Source of the DNA: Flavobacteriales bacterium UBA1112
GTDB lineage: Bacteria; Bacteroidota; Bacteroidia; Flavobacteriales_D; Sanyastnellaceae
DNA: 25,886 bases
Direction of reading: 5' to 3'
Assembly (NCBI GenBank): GCA_002313415.1
Contig: DCBH01000015.1
Span: 1-25,886, forward strand
Positions within the stretch are counted from its first letter, which is position 1; each line of letters begins with the position of its first letter. The notes under the pieces were generated by a model, which saw nothing but the letters and a program-made list of their open reading frames with translations, had not been told where the DNA came from and ran no database searches. Shown here one piece after another: positions 8,526 through 15,960 of the stretch. The position numbers and the translations under genes are program-made.

Positions 8526-8990
8526 TCATTCGAGGTTCTGACCCCCAAATTTCTTCAAAAGAACGCGCGACCGGTGATCAAAAATTGCCTTCACCCTTCC
8601 ATGCACCAACCAACCAGTGAGCAGTGCTCCAAGCTTCCCTCCCTTCAGTTTGTAGTGGAGGATGTCATCCATCTGAACACCACCATCTACCTCCTTAAAA
8701 TGATGCTGGTGATGCCACAGTGCGTAAGGCCCAAAGCGCTGTTCGTCCACGAAATATGACTTGTCTGCACAGTGGGTAATTTCAGTCACCCACGTCAGCG
8801 GAATGTTGAAGAGCGGCCTCACTCGGTAGCGGATGATTTGACCTGCATACGTTCTCTTCTCATTTTGGGTCAAGATTTCAAAACCCATGTCTGCAGGAGT
8901 GATGTCATCCAGATTGTCGGGGACACTAAAAAAGGCCCATGCCTGATCTAGAGAAATTGGCAAAAACAGAGAGGTTCGCAATTCGTGCAT
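8526..8990 (-). CDS. SRPBCC-fold (START/Bet v1-like) ligand-binding protein
   Basis: A 154-residue cytosolic protein with the SRPBCC helix-grip pattern. It opens with a strand followed by LPISLDQAWAFFSVPDNLDDITP, the usual first helix pair with the F/W-x-P-x-N-L motif. A set of beta strands (QIIRYRVRPLFNIPLTWVTEI, YFVDEQRFGPYALWHHQHHF) follows, then a long C-terminal amphipathic helix ending in RSRVLLKKFG. This resembles the COG4276 group often annotated as SRPBCC family or cell-division-inhibitor-like. Ligand and role are unknown. ATG 8990 is used because the extension to the TTG at 9017 adds residues not expected in the family. Upstream, AACCTTTG (9014-9021, minus) with TTTTTTG 17 bases further up is a possible promoter with a leader of about 20 bases. 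Confidence 0.75.
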   Translation of the reverse strand: MHELRTSLFLPISLDQAWAFFSVPDNLDDITPADMGFEILTQNEKRTYAGQIIRYRVRPLFNIPLTWVTEITHCADKSYFVDEQRFGPYALWHHQHHFKEVDGGVQMDDILHYKLKGGKLGALLTGWLVHGRVKAIFDHRSRVLLKKFGGQNLE

Positions 8991-9040
8991 GCCGAGGTAA
9001 CCCCCTTCAAGACACAAAGGTTCACAACGTATTGGTGCAC

Positions 9041-9073
9041 AAAAAATGGAGCACCCGCCGTTGCCGGTACTCC
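9041..9073 (-). terminator. Rho-independent terminator of the hybrid histidine kinase gene
   Basis: Read on the minus strand, GGAGTACCGGC, a 4-base loop and GCGGGTGCTCC form a stem with one mismatch, followed by A and six T (complement of 9041-9046). It lies 107 bases after the kinase stop. Short ORFs overlapping it (50 codons on minus, 26 on plus) are explained by the stem. Confidence 0.85.
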
Positions 9074-9179
9074 ATTACGATTCACAACGAGGTCCTCCAT
9101 TGTTCATGCAGACCTTCGAATTGTAATTTACATAATAATTAAATATAAACAAACAGCGAGACTTGTTTTCTCCGACACT
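9074..9179. other. AT-rich non-coding interval
   Basis: About 106 bases between the kinase stop and its terminator. The part 9120-9165 is strongly AT-rich compared with the surroundings. TTCACAACG occurs at 9081-9089 and again at 9021-9029 just beyond the terminator, a 9-base direct repeat. I see no gene in it. Confidence 0.5.
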
Positions 9180-10823
9180 TCACGATGACGTCGTCAGCAC
9201 ACTTAACAACTCCAAAGGTGAAAACGGCTTGGCCAAAAATCCACTGGCTCCTGCCAAGGTGGCAGCGTCGCGCGTATCCGAATCTGCAAAAGCCGTAACC
9301 ATAAACACCCTCTGTGAGGCAGATTGTGCGGATTTGTCCTGTGCACGGATTCGACGTAGCGTTTCTAATCCATCCAAATTGGGCATTTGAACGTCTAACA
9401 GAATCACATCGTACTGACGCCGCTTTAAAAGTTTCAATGCCTCGAGACCGTCTGATGCCACATCCACCTCCACATTCCATTTTTTCAGCAGTGCCACTGC
9501 ATACATCACATTGATGTTGTTGTCCTCAGCAAGCAAAACCGAGGTGCCAGAACCGTCCCATTTTGGAACTTGATTTGCGTTGTCATCGTCAACGCGTTTC
9601 TCGGTCGGGACTTCCCAGGTTTCTGCCGGTACTTCAAGCCTGAAGCACGATCCTATTTCTCTCGCCACCAATTTCAATTCTCCCTGCATCACATGAGCAA
9701 GCTCTCTGGAAATGGACAACCCCAGTCCAGTACTCCCCTCATCGAGTCGATAGTTAGACGCTGGATCATCTGAATTCAGCAATCCAAAGGGTTCAAAAAT
9801 CCTGGCTTGATGCTGCAAGGGGATGCCTCTTCCTTCGTCCGCCACTTCCGCGACAATCCAACCAGATTTGCTCTCGTGTTTGCGAATGACAAGAGAAACC
9901 CTACCCTCTTCGGTATACTTGATTGCATTGCCCAAAAGGTTCGTCAGAATTTGCAGCCATTTATCTGCATCAAGAAAACGTTGGGTCTCTTCCAATTCAC
10001 AAACGCATTCCAACGAAAGACCCTTCTCCTCGGCGAGAAGGTGATGCATTTTGGCTACACCTGAGGTGATCTCCATCACATCAACTTCACGAAGTTGTAA
10101 GGATGGCTTACCAATCTCCAAACGAGACAAATCCAAGACGTCATCCACCACCCGTCGCAGCATGGCTGTTGCCCGCATCGCTCCTTGCCAAATGGCCTCA
10201 TGTTCTTCCGATCTAGGAACGTTATCCATCAAACTGAACATTCCATTGATGGCATTGATGGGGGTTCGGATCTCATGACTCATTTTCATCAACAATCCGC
10301 GCTCGCGATTTCTTGCATACGCTTCTGCGGCCAAAGCTCGATTGGTTTCAAGTTCAAGCAACTTTCGCTGAGTGATGTCAAAGTGAATGCCCACTGAACC
10401 AACCAACTCTCCCTCCACATTTCGAATGGGAGCTCCCGTGATGAGAAACCACAACCGATGTCCGTCGCGATGACATATCGGCATTTCATATGACGAAGCC
10501 TTTCCAAGCTTGCGTTCTTCCACCACAGCAGCCATTCGCACTGCTCCTTCCCCATCGAGCATGGCCTCTCCTTTCGTCCCCAAAAGTTCATCCTCTGAAA
10601 ACCCTGTCATTTTCAAAAATCGCGGGTGGACCCGCGAAACAACGCCTTGCAAGTCAACCTCCATGTACCCCAAATCCAATTCCTCGAGAATGCTCCGGTG
10701 CTTGAATTCACTAGCACGCAATACTTGGAATTGAGCCAGGACTTCGGGCTCCGTCGCCAAGTTTTCCTCAAGCAATGCCACCAAACGTGAAGAATCCTTG
10801 ATGGAAATGTGAGGCTCGCGCAT
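9180..10823 (-). CDS. Soluble PAS-domain hybrid sensor histidine kinase with receiver domain
   Basis: A 547-residue cytoplasmic signalling protein with no membrane segment. An N-terminal helical stretch (1-45) is followed by a PAS domain with a PAC tail (about 48-155, ending FDITQRK), then a HisKA dimerisation/phosphoacceptor helix (SHEIRTP, H183). The HATPase domain has N box LLGNAIKY (N295/N299), G1 DEGRGIP (329-335), an F box and G2 GSTGLGLS (363-370). A C-terminal receiver has the acidic pocket at AEDNN (432-436), phosphoacceptor D477 in LLDVQMPNLDG and K532 in AKPF. No HPt or output domain is present, so phosphate must pass to a separate partner, not in this window. It is divergent from the LysM/SGNH/MBOAT cassette. 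A box TATTTTGG lies 4 bases before its ATG. Confidence 0.95.
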   Translation of the reverse strand: MREPHISIKDSSRLVALLEENLATEPEVLAQFQVLRASEFKHRSILEELDLGYMEVDLQGVVSRVHPRFLKMTGFSEDELLGTKGEAMLDGEGAVRMAAVVEERKLGKASSYEMPICHRDGHRLWFLITGAPIRNVEGELVGSVGIHFDITQRKLLELETNRALAAEAYARNRERGLLMKMSHEIRTPINAINGMFSLMDNVPRSEEHEAIWQGAMRATAMLRRVVDDVLDLSRLEIGKPSLQLREVDVMEITSGVAKMHHLLAEEKGLSLECVCELEETQRFLDADKWLQILTNLLGNAIKYTEEGRVSLVIRKHESKSGWIVAEVADEGRGIPLQHQARIFEPFGLLNSDDPASNYRLDEGSTGLGLSISRELAHVMQGELKLVAREIGSCFRLEVPAETWEVPTEKRVDDDNANQVPKWDGSGTSVLLAEDNNINVMYAVALLKKWNVEVDVASDGLEALKLLKRRQYDVILLDVQMPNLDGLETLRRIRAQDKSAQSASQRVFMVTAFADSDTRDAATLAGASGFLAKPFSPLELLSVLTTSS

Positions 10824-10827
10824 GTTC

Positions 10828-10835
10828 CCAAAATA
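10828..10835 (-). promoter_or_regulatory. -7 box TATTTTGG of the hybrid kinase gene
   Basis: On the minus strand TATTTTGG is followed by gaac and the ATG (4-base gap). No clear -33 TTG at 17-21 bases. Confidence 0.45.
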
Positions 10836-10943
10836 ACTTGTTCACGCAAATTGTTGTCAGTGCTTACCATTTTTTTCCCGTTTACGTCTAAAACCACAAC
10901 CGCAGTTTCACTGCCCGGTTTTGTGTGTTTGGCTGGTTTGTCG

Positions 10944-11564
10944 ATGGTGGCCTTCATGACATGGGCGCAGAAATCGGAGACCTGCAACGCCCGACCAATT
11001 CAATTCAAGGAAAACATTCGGCCGCCCGACGCATGGGAGGCCACTTGGGAAGCCGCTTGGCCTGAAGCCTCTGACGCGTTGCAAGTTTGGAGATCCGAAC
11101 AGTTCGACGATTTGACTTTGATGTGGTGCGGATGGAATCTTCATGCATCAGCACTCATGGAAATGACCCACGAGCTCGAACTGCCACCAAGTGCCGCATA
11201 CCTCGCTTGGTGGTCTACGTGTGCGGATGCGAGCCGACAATCGAATCAACCTTTTGACCTCGAGTTGGCAGTTTCGTTGTTGAAGAAATGGCAAGAAAAT
11301 CCGAGGCCAATTGCCGCCATGAAACAGGCTTATGCATCCAGCCATAGCCTGCAAGAGCTGAATACGTGGGCCTCGCTGATGCGCACGGGAATGAGGTTGA
11401 TGGAGAACCTAGAACTACCTCACATCCATGTCGTGCAATCGGGAGAAACGGTGTTTGGAATTGCCCGACATTTTCAGGTCCCCCCAAAGTGCCTGGCGCA
11501 AAGGAACCGAGTTTGGGACAACATTCAACCAGGAGACGCACTTATCATCCCCAACGTTCATTGA
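10944..11564 (+). CDS. Exported LysM-domain protein, first gene of the acylation cassette (start uncertain)
   Basis: The C-terminal 47 residues are a LysM domain (HVVQSGETVFGIARHF through PGDALIIPNVH), which binds peptidoglycan or related glycans. The preceding roughly 140 residues are helical, tryptophan-rich and not recognised. The start is unclear. ATG 10944 is the first ATG in frame, but the hydrophobic run before it (LPGFVCLAGLSMVAFMTWAQ) reads as a signal peptide with cleavage before Q, so a non-ATG start upstream (GTG 10923, CTG 10911, TTG 10851 or 10854, or GTG 10809) is likely. No good promoter box lies 4-6 bases before any of them. The next gene begins 3 bases after its stop. The cassette context suggests it anchors the acylation machinery to the cell wall or marks its target. 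Confidence 0.8.
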   Translation: MVAFMTWAQKSETCNARPIQFKENIRPPDAWEATWEAAWPEASDALQVWRSEQFDDLTLMWCGWNLHASALMEMTHELELPPSAAYLAWWSTCADASRQSNQPFDLELAVSLLKKWQENPRPIAAMKQAYASSHSLQELNTWASLMRTGMRLMENLELPHIHVVQSGETVFGIARHFQVPPKCLAQRNRVWDNIQPGDALIIPNVH

Positions 11565-11567
11565 ACG

Positions 11568-12926
11568 ATGCACGAACCTCGTCCTTGGATTCAATGGTTC
11601 CTCATGTGGGGGCTGCTGCTCGCAGCTTGGATTGGACTCCAAAATCATGTCACTCTCCCTCCATGGACCGGTGCGGCTGAGTCCCCGCTGCCTCTGCAAC
11701 CTCGAATCCCTCAACCAGTAACACGTGAAGGTCATCTTCAATCAATACAAACAGACCTTTCCTTGAACTCTTGGGACTTTTTAGATTCCGTCCAAATCAA
11801 TCTTCCGGTCTCATGGCAACTCACAGGAAATGCTCGTTCTTGGAGTGAACTGAAACGTTTTTTTCAGAAACTGCCTGAAGCTGACTGTCGGCGCATTGAA
11901 ATCTACCATTGGGGAGACAGCCAAATCGAAGGCGACCGCATCACTCAGAACCTCCGCGACAATTGGCAGTCACGCTGGGGTGGCCGAGGTCCGGGTTGGG
12001 TTCTGCCAATCACTCCTGCAAGCAGCACTGCCATTGTTGGTTCCGTTGTTGATGGCAGCATCAATCGCACCTCCGGATTTGGTCGAGGACAAAGGGCCAA
12101 CGCGCTGAGATTGCCGTTCATGGCTACAAACGAAGTGCAAGATTCAGCGATCTGGAAAGTGCGCGGTAACGGCAGAGCGAGCCTCACGAACAAGGGATGG
12201 ACTTGGACGAATATCTGGTCAGACAACACGGGGAAAGCAACCCTTTCTCCAAAGGCCACGGCATCAACTCTAGACAGTTTGTCTTGGAACCATGCCCCTG
12301 TCATGGGAGATTTGAGCATGGCACTGGAGCCTCAAGAAATCCATGGCATTTTCCTAGGTCAAAAACATGGGGTTTACGTTCACAATCTTCCGCTTCGAGG
12401 CTCGTCAGGAACCTTATTTACAGATGTTCCAGAGTCGGACTGGTTGCGCATGAAGAAAGAGCACCCTCCAGCCCTTTTCATTCTTCAATTCGGCGGCAAT
12501 GCTGTTCCAAGCATTCAGTCCTCTCAACAAGCCAGGTGGTTTGCCAAAAAGTTGGCAAAGAACATCAGGCTGATGCAACAACTTTTTCCGGCCGTCCCTG
12601 TCATTTTCATTGGTCCATCCGACATGGGAAAGTCGACCAAACCTTTTGTCGGTCTGCCGTTGGTCATCCACGCATTAAAAGCCGAAATCCTTACGACGGG
12701 AGCCATGTATTGGGACCTACAATCGGCAATGGGTGGCCCAGGAAGTATGGCCAACTGGGTTCGTCAAGGATGGGCATCAAAAGACCACATTCATTTCACG
12801 CGGCGTGGGGCAAAAGAAGCAGGTGAGCGATTTGAGCAAGCCCTCTATGCAGCATGCCAGTCGTTTCGGAATCCAGAAATGGCATCCTATTCAAATTTGA
12901 CATCAGCCCATTCTGATTTTCCATGA
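11568..12926 (+). CDS. Membrane-anchored SGNH/GDSL-like acyltransferase or esterase
   Basis: A 452-residue protein with an N-terminal membrane anchor (about residues 8-25) and a periplasmic SGNH-hydrolase fold. The blocks seen are I, HWGDSQIEGDR (catalytic serine S118); III, LQFGGN (306-311, with N311 as oxyanion residue); and V, DHIHFT (D406 and H409). The family pairs with MBOAT proteins in DltB/DltD, AlgI/AlgJ/AlgX and PatA/PatB-type systems, in which the MBOAT exports acyl groups and the SGNH partner places them on a polymer. The stop overlaps the MBOAT start (ATGA at 12923-12926), and the start lies 3 bases after the LysM gene. The target polymer is not shown by sequence; a plain esterase role is possible. 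Confidence 0.8.
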   Translation: MHEPRPWIQWFLMWGLLLAAWIGLQNHVTLPPWTGAAESPLPLQPRIPQPVTREGHLQSIQTDLSLNSWDFLDSVQINLPVSWQLTGNARSWSELKRFFQKLPEADCRRIEIYHWGDSQIEGDRITQNLRDNWQSRWGGRGPGWVLPITPASSTAIVGSVVDGSINRTSGFGRGQRANALRLPFMATNEVQDSAIWKVRGNGRASLTNKGWTWTNIWSDNTGKATLSPKATASTLDSLSWNHAPVMGDLSMALEPQEIHGIFLGQKHGVYVHNLPLRGSSGTLFTDVPESDWLRMKKEHPPALFILQFGGNAVPSIQSSQQARWFAKKLAKNIRLMQQLFPAVPVIFIGPSDMGKSTKPFVGLPLVIHALKAEILTTGAMYWDLQSAMGGPGSMANWVRQGWASKDHIHFTRRGAKEAGERFEQALYAACQSFRNPEMASYSNLTSAHSDFP

Positions 12927-14557
12927 TTCCGGAATTCACTTTCACAAGCTGGTCCTTCTGGGCAGCATTTGCTTTGGTGTTACTCGTGCTTTCGGGATGG
13001 AACCGAGTCGCGACTCAACGTTTGCAGAGCTCAGCCGTTCGAAAGTGTTTGTTGCTTGCATTCAGCTTAGGTTTCTACTTCTTGGTCGGAGGCAAACTCG
13101 TCGGATTGTTGATTGGTTCCATTTTGGTCAATTTCACTTTGACCCAGATTTTGTGGAAGAAGCAAGGTGCGCTGCGACACGTTCTACTTGGTGTTGTCGT
13201 CGCATTTCATCTCGGTGTTCTCGGGATCTTTAAATACGCTTATTTCATCGCGGATAGCCTTCCGGGGGGGCTTTTAGATTCGACACTCCAAGCGTGGCGT
13301 TTGGATCGATGGATGCTCCCAATCGGGATTTCATTCTACACGTTTCAAGCCATCAGCTATGCCGTCGACGTGCATCGTGGGACGCTGAAACGCCCCGCCT
13401 CACTCTTGTCTTTGGCGACCTACATCACCTTCTTCCCCCAGCTTGTGGCAGGACCCATTGTACGAGCGAAGCAATTCCTTCCCCAACTGAACGCAAACAT
13501 TTGGACGTCATCCCAAACAGAAGACCCTCGACACATCCGTCTTATTCTCGGAGGGTTCTTGAAAAAACTCATCCTCGGAGATTTGGTGGGGGCATGGGTT
13601 GTAGACCCTGTATTTAATCAACCTCATGAGTGGGTGTCTTGGGAAGTTATGCTCGCTCTTTATGGCTACAGCCTTCAGGTTTATGCCGACTTCAGCGGCT
13701 ATACTGACATGGCCAAAGGCATGGCCGGCCTCCTCGGAATTACACTCCCCGAAAATTTTCGTTTTCCATACAGAGCGACATCTCCGTCCGACTTTTGGCG
13801 TCGTTGGCACATCACCTTATCCCTGTGGTGGAAAGACTATGTCTACATCCCCTTGGGCGGAAATCGCAAGTTCAGTGCAGTCTCTTTGATTTGGGTGGCA
13901 TCTGTGCTTGCAACGGGCTTGCTTTTGTGGGGAGAATTGGGAGGCATTTTGTTGATTGCTGGGATGTTTTTTCTCGTGTTGGCGGTCACCCTTATGATAC
14001 CTCGAATTCACACGAAACTTGCCACAGCTGTAAATGTCATGATGGTGATGCTTTTAGGTGGATTGTGGCATGGAGCACACATCAATTTCGTGACTTGGGG
14101 TGCCCTGAACGGCGCCGTCCTCGTGCTTTGGATTTTGTGGCCATTTCGCACTTCGTCCCTTTGGGCAAAATGTGCAGGATGGTTCATCACCTTTCATACG
14201 GTGGTCATCGCGAGAATTTGGTTTCGAGCAGGGTCTTTGACTTCCTGGAGTGAGGCCACCTCGGCACCTCATCCCGAGGATGCATGGGCCACTGCACATC
14301 TTCTGTGGTCACAGCTCGGGAAATTGCCGCCCCATCCAGGTGAACAAGTTTGGTCAATCACTTACGGGGCAGGCTTGGCCCTTATTGGTTTGGGCTATGG
14401 CCTACACTTTTTGCCTTCTGCAGCACGAATTTGGATGAAAAAACAAACCACAAACATTCCCCTGTGGATCACGTGGTTGTTTTGGTGCGCTGCCACCGTG
14501 CTCGCTACATGGTGCAGCATTTATAACCCAAGGCCTTTTATTTATTGGCAATTTTAA
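12923..14557 (+). CDS. MBOAT-family membrane O-acyltransferase (AlgI-like)
   Basis: A 544-residue polytopic inner-membrane protein that would transfer acyl (usually acetyl) groups across the membrane for modification of an extracellular polymer. MBOAT hallmarks are MLPIGISFYTFQAISY (131-146), FFPQLVAGPIVR (170-181), YADFSGYTDMAKG (254-266), DFWRRWHITLSLWWKDYVYIPLGG (starting at D290, with H296) and LLGGLWHGA with the putative catalytic H383. Between IPLGGNRKF and LLGGLWHGA there are about 60 residues, where AlgI-type proteins as I know them have about 20. The extra part (about 319-359) is strongly hydrophobic and may be an added transmembrane hairpin. The gene is coupled to the SGNH gene by ATGA and ends 5 bases before the stop of the convergent small lipoprotein gene. 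Confidence 0.94.
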   Translation: MIPEFTFTSWSFWAAFALVLLVLSGWNRVATQRLQSSAVRKCLLLAFSLGFYFLVGGKLVGLLIGSILVNFTLTQILWKKQGALRHVLLGVVVAFHLGVLGIFKYAYFIADSLPGGLLDSTLQAWRLDRWMLPIGISFYTFQAISYAVDVHRGTLKRPASLLSLATYITFFPQLVAGPIVRAKQFLPQLNANIWTSSQTEDPRHIRLILGGFLKKLILGDLVGAWVVDPVFNQPHEWVSWEVMLALYGYSLQVYADFSGYTDMAKGMAGLLGITLPENFRFPYRATSPSDFWRRWHITLSLWWKDYVYIPLGGNRKFSAVSLIWVASVLATGLLLWGELGGILLIAGMFFLVLAVTLMIPRIHTKLATAVNVMMVMLLGGLWHGAHINFVTWGALNGAVLVLWILWPFRTSSLWAKCAGWFITFHTVVIARIWFRAGSLTSWSEATSAPHPEDAWATAHLLWSQLGKLPPHPGEQVWSITYGAGLALIGLGYGLHFLPSAARIWMKKQTTNIPLWITWLFWCAATVLATWCSIYNPRPFIYWQF

Positions 14558-14562
14558 TCCAA

Positions 14563-14706
14563 TCAGCGCCCCGGATGAATGGCTGTCGGCACCTCTTGAT
14601 AGGCACTGCAGGTTTGGTTGCCTTGCGTTGAGCAGGAGGCCAAAGAACCAACGACAACAACTGCAAGTGAGACCCAAACAACTGTAGAAAGTTGTGATGT
14701 TTTCAT
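14563..14706 (-). CDS. Small lipoprotein with C-terminal CSAYQEV motif
   Basis: A 47-residue protein starting MKTSQLS, with a hydrophobic segment (about 10-21) ending in the lipobox SLASC (lipidated cysteine about residue 24). The mature peptide is about 24 residues and includes NQTCSAYQEV. Small Bacteroidota lipoproteins with a C-[PS]-A-Y motif near the end are familiar as uncharacterised proteins. The start is supported by a promoter-like TTG-N20-CAACTTGA ending 4 bases upstream. A longer in-frame start at 14766 would spoil the signal peptide. It is convergent with the MBOAT gene (5 bases between stops) and divergent from the small membrane protein. Function unknown. Confidence 0.7.
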   Translation of the reverse strand: MKTSQLSTVVWVSLAVVVVGSLASCSTQGNQTCSAYQEVPTAIHPGR

Positions 14707-14710
14707 GTCT

Positions 14711-14741
14711 TCAAGTTGCAACCAAATTTGGACAATGTCAA
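14711..14741 (-). promoter_or_regulatory. Promoter TTG-N20-CAACTTGA of the small lipoprotein gene
   Basis: On the minus strand: TTG (complement of 14739-14741), 20 bases, CAACTTGA (complement of 14711-14718), agac, ATG. The first base of the box is C instead of T, but spacing and the 4-base gap match the others. Confidence 0.5.
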
Positions 14742-14775
14742 TGTTGTGAAAGCCTCTTGTGAACAAGCAGGGGTG

Positions 14776-14783
14776 TACATTCG
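14776..14783 (+). promoter_or_regulatory. -7 box TACATTCG of the small membrane protein gene
   Basis: TACATTCG fits TAnnTTCG and is followed by caac and the ATG at 14788. A TTG at 14757-14759 is 16 bases upstream. It selects ATG 14788 over an in-frame TTG at 14716. Confidence 0.6.
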
Positions 14784-14787
14784 CAAC

Positions 14788-15093
14788 ATGACTCCAAATC
14801 GCATTCTGAACGTCATTTTGAGCTTACTCTTGATGTACAACACCGCCTTTTTTGTCCTTCATTTGACAGGACAGAGCCGCGTGTGGAAGGATGCACTCAG
14901 CGACATTCAAGCCCTCCTGAGCATCATGGAGCTCATTGCTGTAGTTGCTCTTTTCGTGGATTTGGTCATTCGTTTTGATGACATCGCTACATCATGGCAA
15001 TTGCCTCGTGTTGTTGGTGTGGGTGCATGTGTCGCCGGCTTGCTTTTCAAGTGGTTCATCCTCTACCTCCACTTGAGCTATTTGGTAGACTGA
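14788..15093 (+). CDS. Small three-helix membrane protein, unknown function
   Basis: A 101-residue protein not recognised as a known family. Hydrophobic segments at about residues 7-27, 44-64 and 74-97 predict three membrane helices. The first loop is charged (TGQSRVWKDALSD), and there is an IRFDDIATSWQ loop between helices two and three. The start is supported by a consensus -7 box 4 bases upstream. It is divergent from the small lipoprotein gene and convergent with the carboxypeptidase-like domain gene. The 54 bases between the convergent stops hold an imperfect inverted repeat (about 15097-15106 with 15130-15139) without a T-tract, so at most a weak terminator. Confidence 0.7.
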   Translation: MTPNRILNVILSLLLMYNTAFFVLHLTGQSRVWKDALSDIQALLSIMELIAVVALFVDLVIRFDDIATSWQLPRVVGVGACVAGLLFKWFILYLHLSYLVD

Positions 15094-15147
15094 GCGTCGT
15101 GGCGACATGTCCACCTATCCAGGGCCCAATTGCCACAACAGCGAAGA

Positions 15148-15900
15148 CTAATCTTCATCCAAGTGGTAGTCAAAATCTCCAGATGGCAAGGTTCGTGGCA
15201 GCATTCGAAAAACTTGGTACCTCTGCTTGACGTACAATATGAATTCGTACTGAGACCATCTTTTGAGTGCATCTTCACCAGGGTCACAAAAGCGCGCAAA
15301 TGACTCAAATTCCCACATTTCGAGGTCGACAATGTCATAGTCCACGTATTTGACAAAAAGCTCTTGTAGAAGTGCCCTGCGCTGGTCCTCGTTTTCCAAT
15401 CGTGCAACCTCCCTCTGGCTTTGGGGATTGCGGGCAAAAGCCTCATACAAAAACGTGATGGGACTTTGCAGGGCATCGATGCCCGAAACACGAAAATCCT
15501 CCTCCCGATACCCCAAAGCTTGAATGTCTTGTACAATTTCCTTGAGGGTTCTAGGAGCGATGACTTCAGCAGTGCCTACCTCCACATTGAGTACGCGCAA
15601 CACCACCTCCATCGAGCTGCCTGACAGCACTTTTCGCTCTTGAGTATGGTATCCCACTGCGCCAAAAACAAGGGTATCCCCAAGACAAGCTCGCATCAAA
15701 AATTCCCCATCACTGCCGATGAATTCGCCTGCGCTCGAACGTCTGTTGACCACCATTGATGACGGTATCCATCTGCTGTGAATGTCTCCTACGATACCAG
15801 ATACAACGACCGTGCTGTCGCAGAGAGGTGGTTCCTCAGTTTGAGCTTTCACACAAAGGATGGAAAAACCGAAGACCAAAGTTGTGAACTGAGCGCGCAT
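15148..15900 (-). CDS. Exported protein with carboxypeptidase-like regulatory domain
   Basis: A 250-residue protein. A signal peptide (core about residues 5-17, cleavage likely in KAQTEE) is followed by a CarboxypepD_reg-like beta-sandwich (about 31-112): STVVVSGIVGD opens it, then GEFIGSDGEFLMRACLGDTLVFGAVGYHTQE, the usual 'vssdGxFxlxvxxgDtLxfsxxGY' pattern. The C-terminal half (about 118-250) is helical, charged and unrecognised. In Bacteroidota such domains often precede TonB-dependent receptors, but here the domain is in a free-standing protein with no barrel. The start at 15900 gives a good signal peptide and lies 4 bases after box TACTTTGT. Likely periplasmic; function unknown. Confidence 0.75.
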   Translation of the reverse strand: MRAQFTTLVFGFSILCVKAQTEEPPLCDSTVVVSGIVGDIHSRWIPSSMVVNRRSSAGEFIGSDGEFLMRACLGDTLVFGAVGYHTQERKVLSGSSMEVVLRVLNVEVGTAEVIAPRTLKEIVQDIQALGYREEDFRVSGIDALQSPITFLYEAFARNPQSQREVARLENEDQRRALLQELFVKYVDYDIVDLEMWEFESFARFCDPGEDALKRWSQYEFILYVKQRYQVFRMLPRTLPSGDFDYHLDED

Positions 15901-15904
15901 GTAG

Positions 15905-15912
15905 ACAAAGTA
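15905..15912 (-). promoter_or_regulatory. -7 box TACTTTGT of the carboxypeptidase-like domain gene
   Basis: Minus-strand TACTTTGT, then ctac and the ATG. It lies back-to-back with the meaB promoter, 36 bases between the boxes. No -33 element is clear. Confidence 0.4.
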
Positions 15913-15948
15913 CGGACACATCGCACGGAGGAGCGATAGGCTTTAACG

Positions 15949-15956
15949 TACCTTCC
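15949..15956 (+). promoter_or_regulatory. -7 box TACCTTCC of meaB
   Basis: TACCTTCC is followed by catc and the ATG at 15961 (4-base gap). No TTG at normal -33 spacing. Confidence 0.5.
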
Positions 15957-15960
15957 CATC

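Noticed and set aside
8948..9100. A 50-codon minus-strand frame between the SRPBCC gene and the kinase
   Set aside because: It runs through the terminator hairpin and T-tract and into the SRPBCC gene; its apparent coding pattern comes from the stem.
9048..9128. A 26-codon plus-strand frame in the same interval
   Set aside because: It begins on the terminator stem and has no -7 box at the spacing used by other genes here.
12197..12826. A 209-codon same-strand frame inside the SGNH gene
   Set aside because: It overlaps the catalytic blocks of the SGNH enzyme in another frame; no start context and no family resemblance.
15097..15139. Inverted repeat between the convergent genes, considered as a bidirectional terminator
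   Set aside because: It has a mismatch, a loop of over 20 bases and no T-tract on either strand, so the support is too weak for a feature.
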